This document shows, one piece after another, positions 19,657 to 27,276 of a DNA stretch of 64,000 bases. A model generated the notes under the pieces. The model was not told where the DNA came from. It did no database searches and worked only from the letters and a program-made list of their open reading frames with translations. The translations under genes and the position numbers were made by a program. Position 1 is the first letter of the stretch. Each line of letters opens with the position of its first letter. The DNA comes from Nioella sp. MMSF_3534 (GTDB lineage Bacteria; Pseudomonadota; Alphaproteobacteria; Rhodobacterales; Rhodobacteraceae), in assembly GCF_030732985.1 (NCBI RefSeq), contig NZ_JASHJX010000003.1, forward strand, positions 98,546 to 162,545, written 5' to 3'.

Positions 19657-19710
19657 GGCGGTTATCCTCGCTGTCCCTCAGGAAGCGCGCACTATAGTCA
19701 TGGCGCGGGG

Positions 19711-19929
19711 TTACGCAATGATATCCGGGGTCAGTTCATCCTCGATGCGCTGAATCGCGTCCTTCAGCGCCAGCTTGCGCTTTTTCAGGCGGCGCAAAGT
19801 CAGCTGATCGGGCAGCGGGCGTTCCTCCAGCGCGCCGATCGCCTCGTCCAGGTCGCGGTGTTCGCGCGTCAGAACCCCCAGCTTCACACGCAGGACATCT
19901 TCATGAGTCATCTCGTTGGGGGCGTTCAT
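19711..19929 (-). CDS. DUF465 (YdcH-like) small coiled-coil protein
   Basis: A 72-residue highly charged helical protein with the DUF465 pattern: LTREHRDLDEAIGALEE, then DQLTLRRLKKRKLALKDAIQRIEDEL. The sequence predicts a helical hairpin. Members are small cytosolic proteins without known function. It lies 54 bp upstream of purE on the same strand and is divergent from hsp20. Confidence 0.85.
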   Translation of the reverse strand: MNAPNEMTHEDVLRVKLGVLTREHRDLDEAIGALEERPLPDQLTLRRLKKRKLALKDAIQRIEDELTPDIIA

Positions 19930-20012
19930 GGGCGCTGGACCTGTGACTGAGTCGCCTTGCGGCAGGGCCTTGAGAATACCGGATTATCCCCAACGGGCAA
20001 AGCGTTGCGCGC

Positions 20013-20041
20013 CTTGCAAGGGCCATGAAGCGCCCCCATAT
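20013..20041 (+). promoter_or_regulatory. RpoH (sigma-32)-type heat-shock promoter for hsp20
   Basis: CTTGCAA (20013-20019), 14-bp spacer, CCCCATAT (20034-20041): an almost perfect match to the sigma-32 consensus CTTGAAA-N13-15-CCCCATnT. A transcript would start near 20048, about 57 bases before the hsp20 start. No CIRCE is seen here, so this chaperone gene and groESL appear to use different heat-shock controls. Confidence 0.8.
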
Positions 20042-20104
20042 TGAGGCAAATGGCCGCCATAACGGGGCCGACAGATGCAGATCGCTTGGTAAAGGATGTG
20101 CCCG

Positions 20105-20533
20105 ATGACGAAACTGACCCTTGGTTCGCACCCCTTCCTTCTGGGATTCGACCAGCTTGAACGGCTAGTGGAGCGGACCGCGAAATCCGGCAATGACGGA
20201 TACCCCCCCTATAATATCGAAGCAAAGGGCGAGAATGCCTTTCGCATCACGCTGGCCGTTGCGGGCTTTGCCGAGGAGGACCTGGCGATCACGCTGGAGG
20301 ACCGCCAGCTGGTGATCCGGGGTCGTCAGGGCGATGACAGCGAGGGCCGCGTCTTCCTGCACCGGGGCATTGCCGCGCGCCAGTTCCAGCGCAGTTTCGT
20401 GCTGGCCGACGGGGTCGAGGTGACGGGCGCTGCCATGGAACACGGGCTGTTGCATGTGGATCTGAAACGGTCCGCCCCCGAAAACGTGGTGCAGACGATC
20501 AAGATCAGGACGGGAGGGGCATCCGATGCATGA
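20105..20533 (+). CDS. Hsp20/IbpA-family small heat-shock protein
   Basis: A 142-residue alpha-crystallin-domain chaperone that holds unfolding proteins. The N-terminal HPFLLGFDQLERL (near residue 8) is typical of IbpA-type proteins; the crystallin domain covers about 35-130, with YPPYNIEAKGENAFRITLAVAGF and a final IKI-like motif (TIKIRT). ATG 20105 is preferred to ATG 20096 because AAAGGA sits at the right distance. It overlaps the DUF1150 gene by 8 bases and is preceded by an RpoH-type promoter. Confidence 0.94.
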   Translation: MTKLTLGSHPFLLGFDQLERLVERTAKSGNDGYPPYNIEAKGENAFRITLAVAGFAEEDLAITLEDRQLVIRGRQGDDSEGRVFLHRGIAARQFQRSFVLADGVEVTGAAMEHGLLHVDLKRSAPENVVQTIKIRTGGASDA

Positions 20534-20759
20534 ACCCAGTGACAAGATGAAAGCCGGTGAACGCCCCATCGTCTATGTCCGCAAGGTTCGCGTCGATGAT
20601 CTGCCCGAGGAGATCCGGGCGCAGGCCAGCGGCGCAGGGTTGAAAGAGCTTTATGCCATCGGCAACGAGGCGGGAGAGCGACTGGCGCTGGTCAAGGACC
20701 GCAAGCTGGCCTTCGTGGTGGCGCGGCAAAACGACATGACGCCGGTCAGCGTGCACTGA
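20526..20759 (+). CDS. DUF1150 family protein
   Basis: A 77-residue protein of the DUF1150 family, with PIVYVRKVRVDDLPEEI and the conserved LYAIGNEAGERLALVKDRKLAFVVARQNDM block. Its start lies inside the end of hsp20, so it is translationally coupled and heat-inducible with it. The same pairing recurs in related bacteria, which suggests a role with the small heat-shock protein, but no activity is known. Confidence 0.9.
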   Translation: MHEPSDKMKAGERPIVYVRKVRVDDLPEEIRAQASGAGLKELYAIGNEAGERLALVKDRKLAFVVARQNDMTPVSVH

Positions 20760-20781
20760 TCCCCGCGATGCGAAATGCAAA

Positions 20782-20808
20782 ATGGGCGCCCCGAAACAGG
20801 GCGCCCAT
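20782..20808. terminator. Rho-independent terminator between convergent genes
   Basis: A perfect 10-bp stem ATGGGCGCCC / GGGCGCCCAT with a seven-base loop, followed by CTTCGTTTTCCC on the plus strand and TTTGCATTTC on the minus strand. It lies 22 bases after the DUF1150 stop and 36 bases from the stop of the minus-strand gene at 20845, so it may work in both directions. Confidence 0.85.
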
Positions 20809-20844
20809 CTTCGTTTTCCCTACGAGGTACAGGTCGCAGGGAGG

Positions 20845-21537
20845 TTATAGCGGTATGACAAGGCGCAGGAACCCGGACAGGCCGCGATCCTCGATGCCGC
20901 CGAAATCGAACAGCCGGTAGGACACGCCCGGCGTCAGCAGCACACCGCCCGCCAGCGGAATGGCGAGATAGGCATCGGCACGGCCATAGAGGCCCGAGTC
21001 GTTGATCTGGAACGATCCGCCGAAGCCGTCAACAGCGGCCCAGCCATAGCCCAGGTTCAGGCCGAAGCCGAAGGTCGGCACCGCGATGGAACTGCTGGAA
21101 TAGCCACCGCCAAGCGGGGTTTCATAGGCGGCGCCCACGAAAATTCCGGTGAAGGTGGAACTGCCGCTTGTCGGAAACAGCCAGCCGCCTGCCTCGAAGG
21201 CATTGACGTCGGAGTTCATGTGCTCCAGCCCGAGCGTATAGGCCAGGACCGGGGCCGAGGAAGATGCCGAGGCCCCGCGCGCGGCGGCATTGAGCCAGGT
21301 GGCGGCAACCATCAGGCCAAGCGCATTTCCGACATGGATGTTTTCCGGTCCACCAAGCCCGGCCACGGTCCGGCAATCGGAACAGAACGGCGACATGAAG
21401 CCGAAGGTCAGCCTGTCGGGCCCACGCGCAAAGCTGCTTGGGCCGCTGAAGCTGAATGGCAGGCTTTGCGCAACAGCGCTTCCCGCAATGGTGACGGACA
21501 GGATCAGGCCTGCCAGAATGGTGACGAGTTTCTTCAT
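20845..21537 (-). CDS. exported envelope protein, possible outer-membrane barrel
   Basis: A 230-residue protein starting MKKLVTILAGLILSVTIAGSAVAQ, a clear signal peptide. The mature part is rich in glycine, serine and aromatic residues, with alternating hydrophobic stretches (PTFGFGLNLGYGWAAVDGF, LTPGVSYRLFDFGG) and a C terminus FLRLVIPL that would suit beta-barrel insertion. Two cysteines (CSDC) near residue 55 could form a disulfide. No named family recognised. It stands alone, closed by the terminator at 20782-20808. Confidence 0.72.
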   Translation of the reverse strand: MKKLVTILAGLILSVTIAGSAVAQSLPFSFSGPSSFARGPDRLTFGFMSPFCSDCRTVAGLGGPENIHVGNALGLMVAATWLNAAARGASASSSAPVLAYTLGLEHMNSDVNAFEAGGWLFPTSGSSTFTGIFVGAAYETPLGGGYSSSSIAVPTFGFGLNLGYGWAAVDGFGGSFQINDSGLYGRADAYLAIPLAGGVLLTPGVSYRLFDFGGIEDRGLSGFLRLVIPL

Positions 21538-21667
21538 GGTCCCAATCCCCCCAAGATTGATTGACCCGACAAGCTTCGCGCTGCGCCCCGATTCCTTCAA
21601 GCCACCCCGAAGACGGAGATCGGGGGTGTTGCAGAAAGGTTGACGCAGCGTAAAGTTCCGCGTGGAA

Positions 21668-22708
21668 TCAGGGGATTGGCAAGACCGCCCTCGCCTCTGC
21701 CGCGCCAATCGCGGGGCGGGCGAGCGGTCCGTAGGCGGTGGCTGTGCTGCGCAACTCCGGGAAGATCCGCAGCACTTCCTCGCGCGCGGCGTGGTCCAGC
21801 GCATTGATCGACTGGTCCGCCGGGTGAAAGCTTTCGGCGGCGATGCCCTCGGCCAGGACGATCTGGTGACGGTCGAACAGCAGGTGCCAGTATTCCACGT
21901 GGTCACAGGGTTCGAACCGAATGCGCCTGCCGTCGATCAGGTGTTTCGCGGCGACCAGAACCTCCCTTTCGCCAAACAGCAATTCGGCGCGTGGCCCGTC
22001 GATCAGCAGCCGGTGCTGCGGCGAGACCACCAAACGGCGGCGATTGCCCAGAACACCCTTGCCGATCACCACAGGGGCCAGATCGCCCCGGCCGGGCACC
22101 CGCCGCCCGCCGATCCAGCGCAGGGGTTGCGGGCCGTCATCGCGGGTGCGGATCAGCTCGCCGGGATGCAGGGTTTCCACCGGGCGGTCGCCCTCGACCG
22201 TGCCGATCAGCGTGCCGCGCGCGAAGCAGACGAAGAAATCCGAATATTGCGGGGTCGCGTTGAACCCGCCATTGGAGAAGTTGACCGACAGGTCTTCGCT
22301 GGTGATCGTGTAGGTCGTGCCCGGCACGATGCCGCCGCCACCCGGATTGGCCGGGTCTTCCATCACCACGAAATAGCCGTCGCTGGTCACTGCCTGGTTG
22401 TTGCCCTGCTGGTTGGGCCCGGTATTGACCCAGACCATGATGAAACTGTTGCTGCCATCCGTGACCTGAAAGGCGATCTCATACTGGTGCAGGGCATTGC
22501 TGTAGGTCGTGCCATCCACGGTGCCGCTGACCAGCTGGTCGCTGTCCACCGGGTTGAAATCGTCCGGCGTGTCATCCGTGCCGCCATCGGTGACGGTCAC
22601 GATATCTGCCGTGGCAGAGGCGCCGACGGTAAAGCTGTCCCCCACGGTGAAACTTGCGGGGTTTCCCAGATCCTGAAGGCTCCAGGCCTGCATGTCATAG
22701 CTTGGCAT
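21668..22708 (-). CDS. Hint-domain protein
   Basis: A 346-residue protein beginning MPSYDMQAWSLQDLGNP after AAGGA; no signal peptide. Residues 1-160 are a beta-rich domain, Asp/Thr-rich and nearly free of Cys, of the kind common in exported Rhodobacterial proteins. At Cys161 a Hint_2 domain starts (CFARGTLIGTVEGDRPVETL), with VSPQHRLLI and WHLLFDRHQIVLAEGIAAES in order, the same plan as the RTX-Hint protein at 10247-11557. Autocleavage at Cys161 is possible; export by a type I system is inference. Confidence 0.85.
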   Translation of the reverse strand: MPSYDMQAWSLQDLGNPASFTVGDSFTVGASATADIVTVTDGGTDDTPDDFNPVDSDQLVSGTVDGTTYSNALHQYEIAFQVTDGSNSFIMVWVNTGPNQQGNNQAVTSDGYFVVMEDPANPGGGGIVPGTTYTITSEDLSVNFSNGGFNATPQYSDFFVCFARGTLIGTVEGDRPVETLHPGELIRTRDDGPQPLRWIGGRRVPGRGDLAPVVIGKGVLGNRRRLVVSPQHRLLIDGPRAELLFGEREVLVAAKHLIDGRRIRFEPCDHVEYWHLLFDRHQIVLAEGIAAESFHPADQSINALDHAAREEVLRIFPELRSTATAYGPLARPAIGAAEARAVLPIP

Positions 22709-22873
22709 CGCACACACATCCTTGCACTGGCCGCACGGTTGCCCATGGGCCGGATGCCCCCGCCCGTCTTGTACCGCGCGAATATGGACGGACCGGGGCG
22801 CAATCCTGCCGCGATCTGGACAATTCCGGGCAGCATCGGCCGCAAGACTTTCCAACCGATAAACAGCGGACAG

Positions 22874-22910
22874 AAAAACGCCCCGGTCAGACAGGCTGGC
22901 CGGGGCGTTT
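22874..22910 (-). terminator. Rho-independent terminator of the sat/cysC gene
   Basis: An 11-bp perfect stem (22876-22886 with 22900-22910) and a 13-base loop, read on the minus strand and followed by TTTTTCTG. It starts 25 bases after the sat/cysC stop. Confidence 0.85.
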
Positions 22911-22934
22911 CAGGATGTTTCGGATCGCGATGGA

Positions 22935-25004
22935 TCAGGCGGAGATCAGCCCCATGGATTCCAGCTTCAGCAGCACCTGCTGCGCGCAGTAATCCACGTC
23001 CATGCCCTCGGTATCCACCACCAGTTCGGCGGCGGTCGGCGCCTCGTAGGGGTCGGAGATGCCGGTGAATTCCTTGATCTTGCCTTCACGCGCCAGCGCA
23101 TAGAGCCCCTTGCGGTCACGGCGTTCGCATTCCTCCAGCGAGGTCGCCACATGCACCTCGACGAAGGCCCCGAAGGCTTCGATCATCTCGCGCACGGCGC
23201 GGCGGGTCGCGGTATAGGGCGCGATCGGCGCACAGATGGCGATGCCGCCGTTCTTGGTGATCTCGGAGGCGACATAGCCGATGCGGCGGATGTTGATGTC
23301 GCGGTGTTCCTTCGAGAAGCCCAGTTCCGAGGACAGATGCTTGCGCACCACGTCACCATCGAGCAGCGTCACCGGACGTCCGCCCTGTTCCATCAGCTTG
23401 ACCATGATGGCGTTGGCGATCGTGGACTTGCCAGAGCCGGAAAGGCCGGTGAAGAACACGGTAAAGCCCTGCTTGGAGCGCGGCGGCGACGTGCGGCGCA
23501 GTTCCTGCACCACCTCGGGGAAGCTGAACCATTCCGGAATTTCCAGCCCCTCGCGCAGACGGCGGCGCAGCTCGGTGCCCGAGATGTTCAGGATCGTCAC
23601 GCTGTCCTTGTCCGCGATCTCGTCGGCGGGTTCGTACTGGGCGCGCTCCTGCACATAGACCATGTGTTTGAAATCGACCATTTCGATGCCCATCTCGGCC
23701 TGATGTTCGCGGAACAGGTCCTGCGCATCATAGGGGCCGTAGAAATCCTCACCGGCGGAGTTCTTGCCGGGGCCGGCGTGGTCGCGGCCGACGATGAAAT
23801 GGGTGCAGCCATAGTTCTTGCGGATCAGCCCGTGCCAGACGGCCTCACGCGGGCCGGCCATGCGCATGGCCAGCGGCAGCAGGCTCATGGTGGTGGTGGC
23901 GCCGGGGTACTGGTCCAGAACCGCCTCGTAGCAGCGCACGCGGGTGAAATGGTCCACATCGCCCGGCTTGGTCATGCCCACGACCGGGTGGATCAGCAGG
24001 TTGGCCTGTGCCTCTTTCGCGGCGCGGAAGGTCAGTTCCTGGTGGGCGCGGTGCAGCGGATTGCGGGTCTGGAAGGCAACGATCTTGCGCCAGCCCAGTT
24101 TGCGGAAATAGGACCGCAGTTCATTGGGCGTGTCGCGGCGGGCGCGGAAATCGTAGTGCACGGGCTGCTGGATGCCGGTCACGGCACCGCCCAGATAAAC
24201 CGGGCCCGCGACGTGATGCAGGTAGTTCACCGCCGGGTGGGCGACGTCATCGGCCCCGAACACCATTTCGGCCTCGCGCGCCTTGTTGGGCACGTATTTG
24301 TCGCTGATCGACAGGATCGCAAGGATCACGCCTTCCTGATCGCGCAGCGCAATGTCCTGACCGGCTTCGATCCCGTCGGCGAAGGCCTGGCTGACGTCCA
24401 GCGTGATCGGCATCGGCCAGAGCGTGCCATCGGCCAGACGCATGGTTTCGACGACGCTTTCATAGTCTTCCTGACCCAGAAAGCCCTTGAGCGGGTTGAA
24501 GCCGCCATTCATCAGCAGTTCCAGATCGCAGATCTGGCGCGGGGTCAGATCCCAGCTGACCAGTTCGGATGCCTCGCGCTTGAGTTTCTGGGCGCTGTCG
24601 GCGGAAACGAAAAGTTCCTGAACGGGGGCAAGGTGGTTCTGCATCACTTGGGTCCTGTACTTGGGGGAAAGAAGCCCGCTGGCCGCACCGGTCAGTTCGG
24701 CATGAAGCGCGTCATATTCGGCCAGTTTGCGGGAAAGAAAACGATCGGTGAGACGGGCCTTTTCAGCCGCCCCGCGAGAGGTGAGCGCATAGGCGAAGCG
24801 CTGGCGCTTGTCGGTGCTGTCGCGGTCGGTGACCTTGATCAGCCCGGCGTCGGTCACCGCGCGCAATACCGCATTGAGCCGCCCGAGCGAGATGCCAAGC
24901 GCCGCCGCCGTCGCCCGCTGAGACGCGTCCGGCGCCAGATCCAGCTGGCGCAGAAGGCGGAAGAGCAGGTCGTCTTCCGGCAGGGTGGGCGTTGGTGCGG
25001 GCAT
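22935..25004 (-). CDS. MarR/EPS-type winged-helix domain fused to ATP sulfurylase and APS kinase
   Basis: A 689-residue protein. Residues 120 to the end match the usual bifunctional Sat/CysC enzyme, about 570 residues: ATP sulfurylase (about 122-490, with QTRNPLHRAHQ near 320 and VGRDHAGPG) makes APS from ATP and sulfate; APS kinase (about 514-689, P-loop GLSGSGKS at 520-527) makes PAPS. The first 105 residues are extra: a winged-helix module with ATAAALGISLGRLNAVLRAV and a KARLTDRFLSRKLAEYDAL tail, resembling MarR-like EPS-associated regulators. An internal ATG at 24644 (residue 121) has AGGAC upstream and could give the enzyme alone. An operator-like palindrome precedes the start. No Cys assimilation genes adjoin. 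Confidence 0.88.
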   Translation of the reverse strand: MPAPTPTLPEDDLLFRLLRQLDLAPDASQRATAAALGISLGRLNAVLRAVTDAGLIKVTDRDSTDKRQRFAYALTSRGAAEKARLTDRFLSRKLAEYDALHAELTGAASGLLSPKYRTQVMQNHLAPVQELFVSADSAQKLKREASELVSWDLTPRQICDLELLMNGGFNPLKGFLGQEDYESVVETMRLADGTLWPMPITLDVSQAFADGIEAGQDIALRDQEGVILAILSISDKYVPNKAREAEMVFGADDVAHPAVNYLHHVAGPVYLGGAVTGIQQPVHYDFRARRDTPNELRSYFRKLGWRKIVAFQTRNPLHRAHQELTFRAAKEAQANLLIHPVVGMTKPGDVDHFTRVRCYEAVLDQYPGATTTMSLLPLAMRMAGPREAVWHGLIRKNYGCTHFIVGRDHAGPGKNSAGEDFYGPYDAQDLFREHQAEMGIEMVDFKHMVYVQERAQYEPADEIADKDSVTILNISGTELRRRLREGLEIPEWFSFPEVVQELRRTSPPRSKQGFTVFFTGLSGSGKSTIANAIMVKLMEQGGRPVTLLDGDVVRKHLSSELGFSKEHRDINIRRIGYVASEITKNGGIAICAPIAPYTATRRAVREMIEAFGAFVEVHVATSLEECERRDRKGLYALAREGKIKEFTGISDPYEAPTAAELVVDTEGMDVDYCAQQVLLKLESMGLISA

Positions 25005-25022
25005 CGCGGGCGACTCAAAGTT

Positions 25023-25038
25023 TGTTCACGAATGAACA
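25023..25038. promoter_or_regulatory. palindromic operator upstream of the MarR-Sat-CysC gene
   Basis: TGTTCA-CGAA-TGAACA, a perfect 6-4-6 inverted repeat 19 bp before the start codon. It is the size expected for a MarR dimer site and lies in the leader or promoter, so the fused N-terminal domain may autoregulate. Binding is inference. Confidence 0.55.
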
Positions 25039-25098
25039 TATGTCACATGATGCAGGTGCAGAAAAGGGGAAATCTGACAAGCCGATTGGAAAAACAAA

Positions 25099-25131
25099 AG
25101 GGCAGGTCCGATTTGATGCCGAACCTGCCCT
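25099..25131 (-). terminator. Rho-independent terminator of the ankyrin gene
   Basis: A 9-bp stem AGGGCAGGT/ACCTGCCCT with a 15-base loop; on the minus strand it is followed by TTTGTTTTT. It lies 44 bases after the ankyrin stop. Confidence 0.8.
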
Positions 25132-25175
25132 GATAGGCTTGGATGATGGGGGCACGCAGAATGCCGCCCGTGATC

Positions 25176-26243
25176 TTAGTCAAACCGGCCTTCGTTCACC
25201 TGCCAATAGGCATCCGTGCCTTGCAGGGGCGAATTGTCGGCGATCAGGTCGATGGCAAGCTGCCCCTGGCCGTTGCGCGCCCTGACATCAGCCCCGGCGG
25301 CGATCAGGGCCTCAACGATCTGCGGGGCTTCATCTATGAACCGTCTCATGGCGCGGTGCAGGGCGGTGTTGCCGGTCTGGTCACGGGCCTCGGTACTTGC
25401 CCCGGCTTCCAGCAAGGCGACAGTGACCGCACTGCTTTCGTTGAGGGACACGGCGATATGCAGCGGTGTCGCCCCCCGCAGGTCGCGGGCATTCGGGTCC
25501 GCGCCATGTTCCAGCAAAAGACGGGTCACCTCCGGGTTGGAATTGTGCCAGGCCGCCAAATGAAGGGCGGTGAACCCGCGTTCTTCTCGCGCAGACAGAT
25601 CGCTGCCCGCAGCAAGCAGCCGTTCCGTCGCAGCAGGGTCAGGGTTGAGGCCAGCAACCAAGTGAAGCGCGGTCGAGCCGTCACTCCGGCGGGCATTGGG
25701 GTCGATCCCCCGAGACAGGAGAAACTGAATGAGATCCGGGCTGGCACTACTGGCGGTATCGTGAAGGAATGTCGAGCCGTGTTCCGACCGGGTGAGCACA
25801 TCAAATCCCTGATCGACGACATGCATCAGAAAGATGCTATTGGCCCCCATGGCCAGAAGCTCGCGGACCGAGGCCGGGTCTCGCGCCTGAAGGTCGAACT
25901 CAGCGCCTGCATTCAGCAACAGCGTGGTCACGGAATGATCGGGGTTCAATACTGCCGCGGCAACCAGCGGACTGAACCCGTCCGGGGTCGAGAAGGACAG
26001 GTCAAACCCCGCATCCACCAACAGCTGCACAATTCCCGGCGGGGCAGAGGCCGCCGCGGCCAGAAGCGGGGTTATGCCGGTTTCATCGGGTGCCATGCTC
26101 TGCCCTTGGGCGATGCAGGCGGCCACATCATCGGCGGTTGCCGTTTGATAGAATTCCAGTGTCGTCATGCCGTCACAGGCAAAAGCCGCCGTCGCGGCGA
26201 CAGAGAACAAGGCGGAAATCGTCGGTGCTAACAGCTTTCTCAT
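25176..26243 (-). CDS. periplasmic ankyrin-repeat protein
   Basis: A 355-residue protein with a signal peptide (residues 1-22, ending AAFA-C) and about eight ankyrin repeats. The clearest are around 190-330: DGSTALHLVAGLNPDPAATERLLAAG, GFTALHLAAWHNSNPEVTRLLLEHG, GATPLHIAVSLNESSAVTVALLEAG and GNTALHRAM, with degenerate N-terminal repeats. A Cys (Cys23) right at the cleavage site could alternatively be lipidated. Ankyrin repeats bind proteins; the partner is not indicated. It is monocistronic, closed by a strong terminator. Confidence 0.85.
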   Translation of the reverse strand: MRKLLAPTISALFSVAATAAFACDGMTTLEFYQTATADDVAACIAQGQSMAPDETGITPLLAAAASAPPGIVQLLVDAGFDLSFSTPDGFSPLVAAAVLNPDHSVTTLLLNAGAEFDLQARDPASVRELLAMGANSIFLMHVVDQGFDVLTRSEHGSTFLHDTASSASPDLIQFLLSRGIDPNARRSDGSTALHLVAGLNPDPAATERLLAAGSDLSAREERGFTALHLAAWHNSNPEVTRLLLEHGADPNARDLRGATPLHIAVSLNESSAVTVALLEAGASTEARDQTGNTALHRAMRRFIDEAPQIVEALIAAGADVRARNGQGQLAIDLIADNSPLQGTDAYWQVNEGRFD

Positions 26244-26334
26244 TAAAATTCCTAGGTTGTTATAGCTCGGCTAATACGCGAACGTTCCACATTTCTTGCA
26301 TTCATGGCAACAGCCTTCCGCCAGTGGCTCAGCC

Positions 26335-26382
26335 CCGGATGCGCCCCCCGGCCCTTTCGGCCCGCGAGTGGTTGGCATCCGG
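26335..26382 (-). terminator. possible stem-loop downstream of the solute-binding gene
   Basis: CCGGATGC (26335-26342) pairs with GCATCCGG (26375-26382), with a nested GGCC-type stem inside. It begins 10 bases after the solute-binding protein stop (26392, minus strand). No T tract follows, so termination is uncertain. Confidence 0.35.
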
Positions 26383-26391
26383 CGCGGGGGC

Positions 26392-27177
26392 TCAGAACAG
26401 CGGGCGGTTGCCGCGCAGGCAGGCCACGGACAGCTGCCGCGTCTGCGGGAAGTCGCCGTTGAAGTTCTCGTATTGCGTATGCAGCCGGTCAATCTCGCCA
26501 CTGTCGAACAATTGCAGGATCTGCCCGTTCCACTGTGCCAGCAGATCGGGCCTCTGGCGTGACACCATGAAGGCCGCGCCCACAGGCGGCATCTCCATCC
26601 GGTCCACCTCGACCAGCATCTGTGCGGCCCCGGCCACGGTCTCTAGCGAGCGCGTGGTTCCAAAGACGGCATCCACCTGCCCGGACAGGGCGGCCTGCAC
26701 CGCTGCCTCGGTCGTCTCATACACCGCCAGCCGCAGCCCCCGCTGCACAAGCGCCCATTCCTGTAGCGACCCGCGCACCGTGGCGATGGTGGCCGTGGTC
26801 ACGTTCAAAGCGGGCGTGCGGGCATAGAACATCTCGTCCCGGCTTTGGAAATACAGCAGGGGGCAGGTCAGGTTGCCCATTTCCGCCCGTGCGGGCGTTG
26901 CCGCCAGACCGCCAATGGCGATATCGAGCGTGCCCTCGGATATCCCGCGCAGAAGCCCCGCCAGCGGGTGCATCTCCAACCGGCAATCCTGCCCAAGCCG
27001 CGCGCAGATCCGGGAGGCCACATCAACATCGAACCCGGTGATCTGCCCAAGGTTGTCGCGGTAGGCATAGGGCGGATAATCCTCGGACACGCCGATCACC
27101 ACCGGCTGCGCGGCGGCGGCTGTGGTCCAGAGCATCAGGGACAGGGCGAGAAAACGCAGAAGCTTCACGTAGGTCAT
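26392..27177 (-). CDS. family 3 extracellular solute-binding protein
   Basis: A 261-residue SBP_bac_3 protein with a signal peptide (LALSLMLWTTAAAAQ, ending about residue 24). The mature start PVVIGVSEDYPPYAYRDNLGQITGFDVDVASRI and the DIAIGGLAATPARAEMGNLTCP stretch are typical of periplasmic polar amino-acid binders. No permease or ATPase gene adjoins, so it either serves a distant transporter or is an orphan binding protein. Two Cys in the mature part (C58 and C66 region) may form a disulfide. Confidence 0.85.
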   Translation of the reverse strand: MTYVKLLRFLALSLMLWTTAAAAQPVVIGVSEDYPPYAYRDNLGQITGFDVDVASRICARLGQDCRLEMHPLAGLLRGISEGTLDIAIGGLAATPARAEMGNLTCPLLYFQSRDEMFYARTPALNVTTATIATVRGSLQEWALVQRGLRLAVYETTEAAVQAALSGQVDAVFGTTRSLETVAGAAQMLVEVDRMEMPPVGAAFMVSRQRPDLLAQWNGQILQLFDSGEIDRLHTQYENFNGDFPQTRQLSVACLRGNRPLF

Positions 27178-27276
27178 TCAATTTCCTTGGGCTTGTGTCA
27201 AAACTGGATGTGCGCAAAGGCATGGCTCGTGAGCCTAGACCGCCCCTGACCGCAGGGCAATATCGCCCGCCCGGTC

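Noticed and set aside
23151..25133. A 660-codon plus-strand frame opposite sat/cysC
   Set aside because: Antisense shadow of a conserved enzyme; no domain and no ribosome site.
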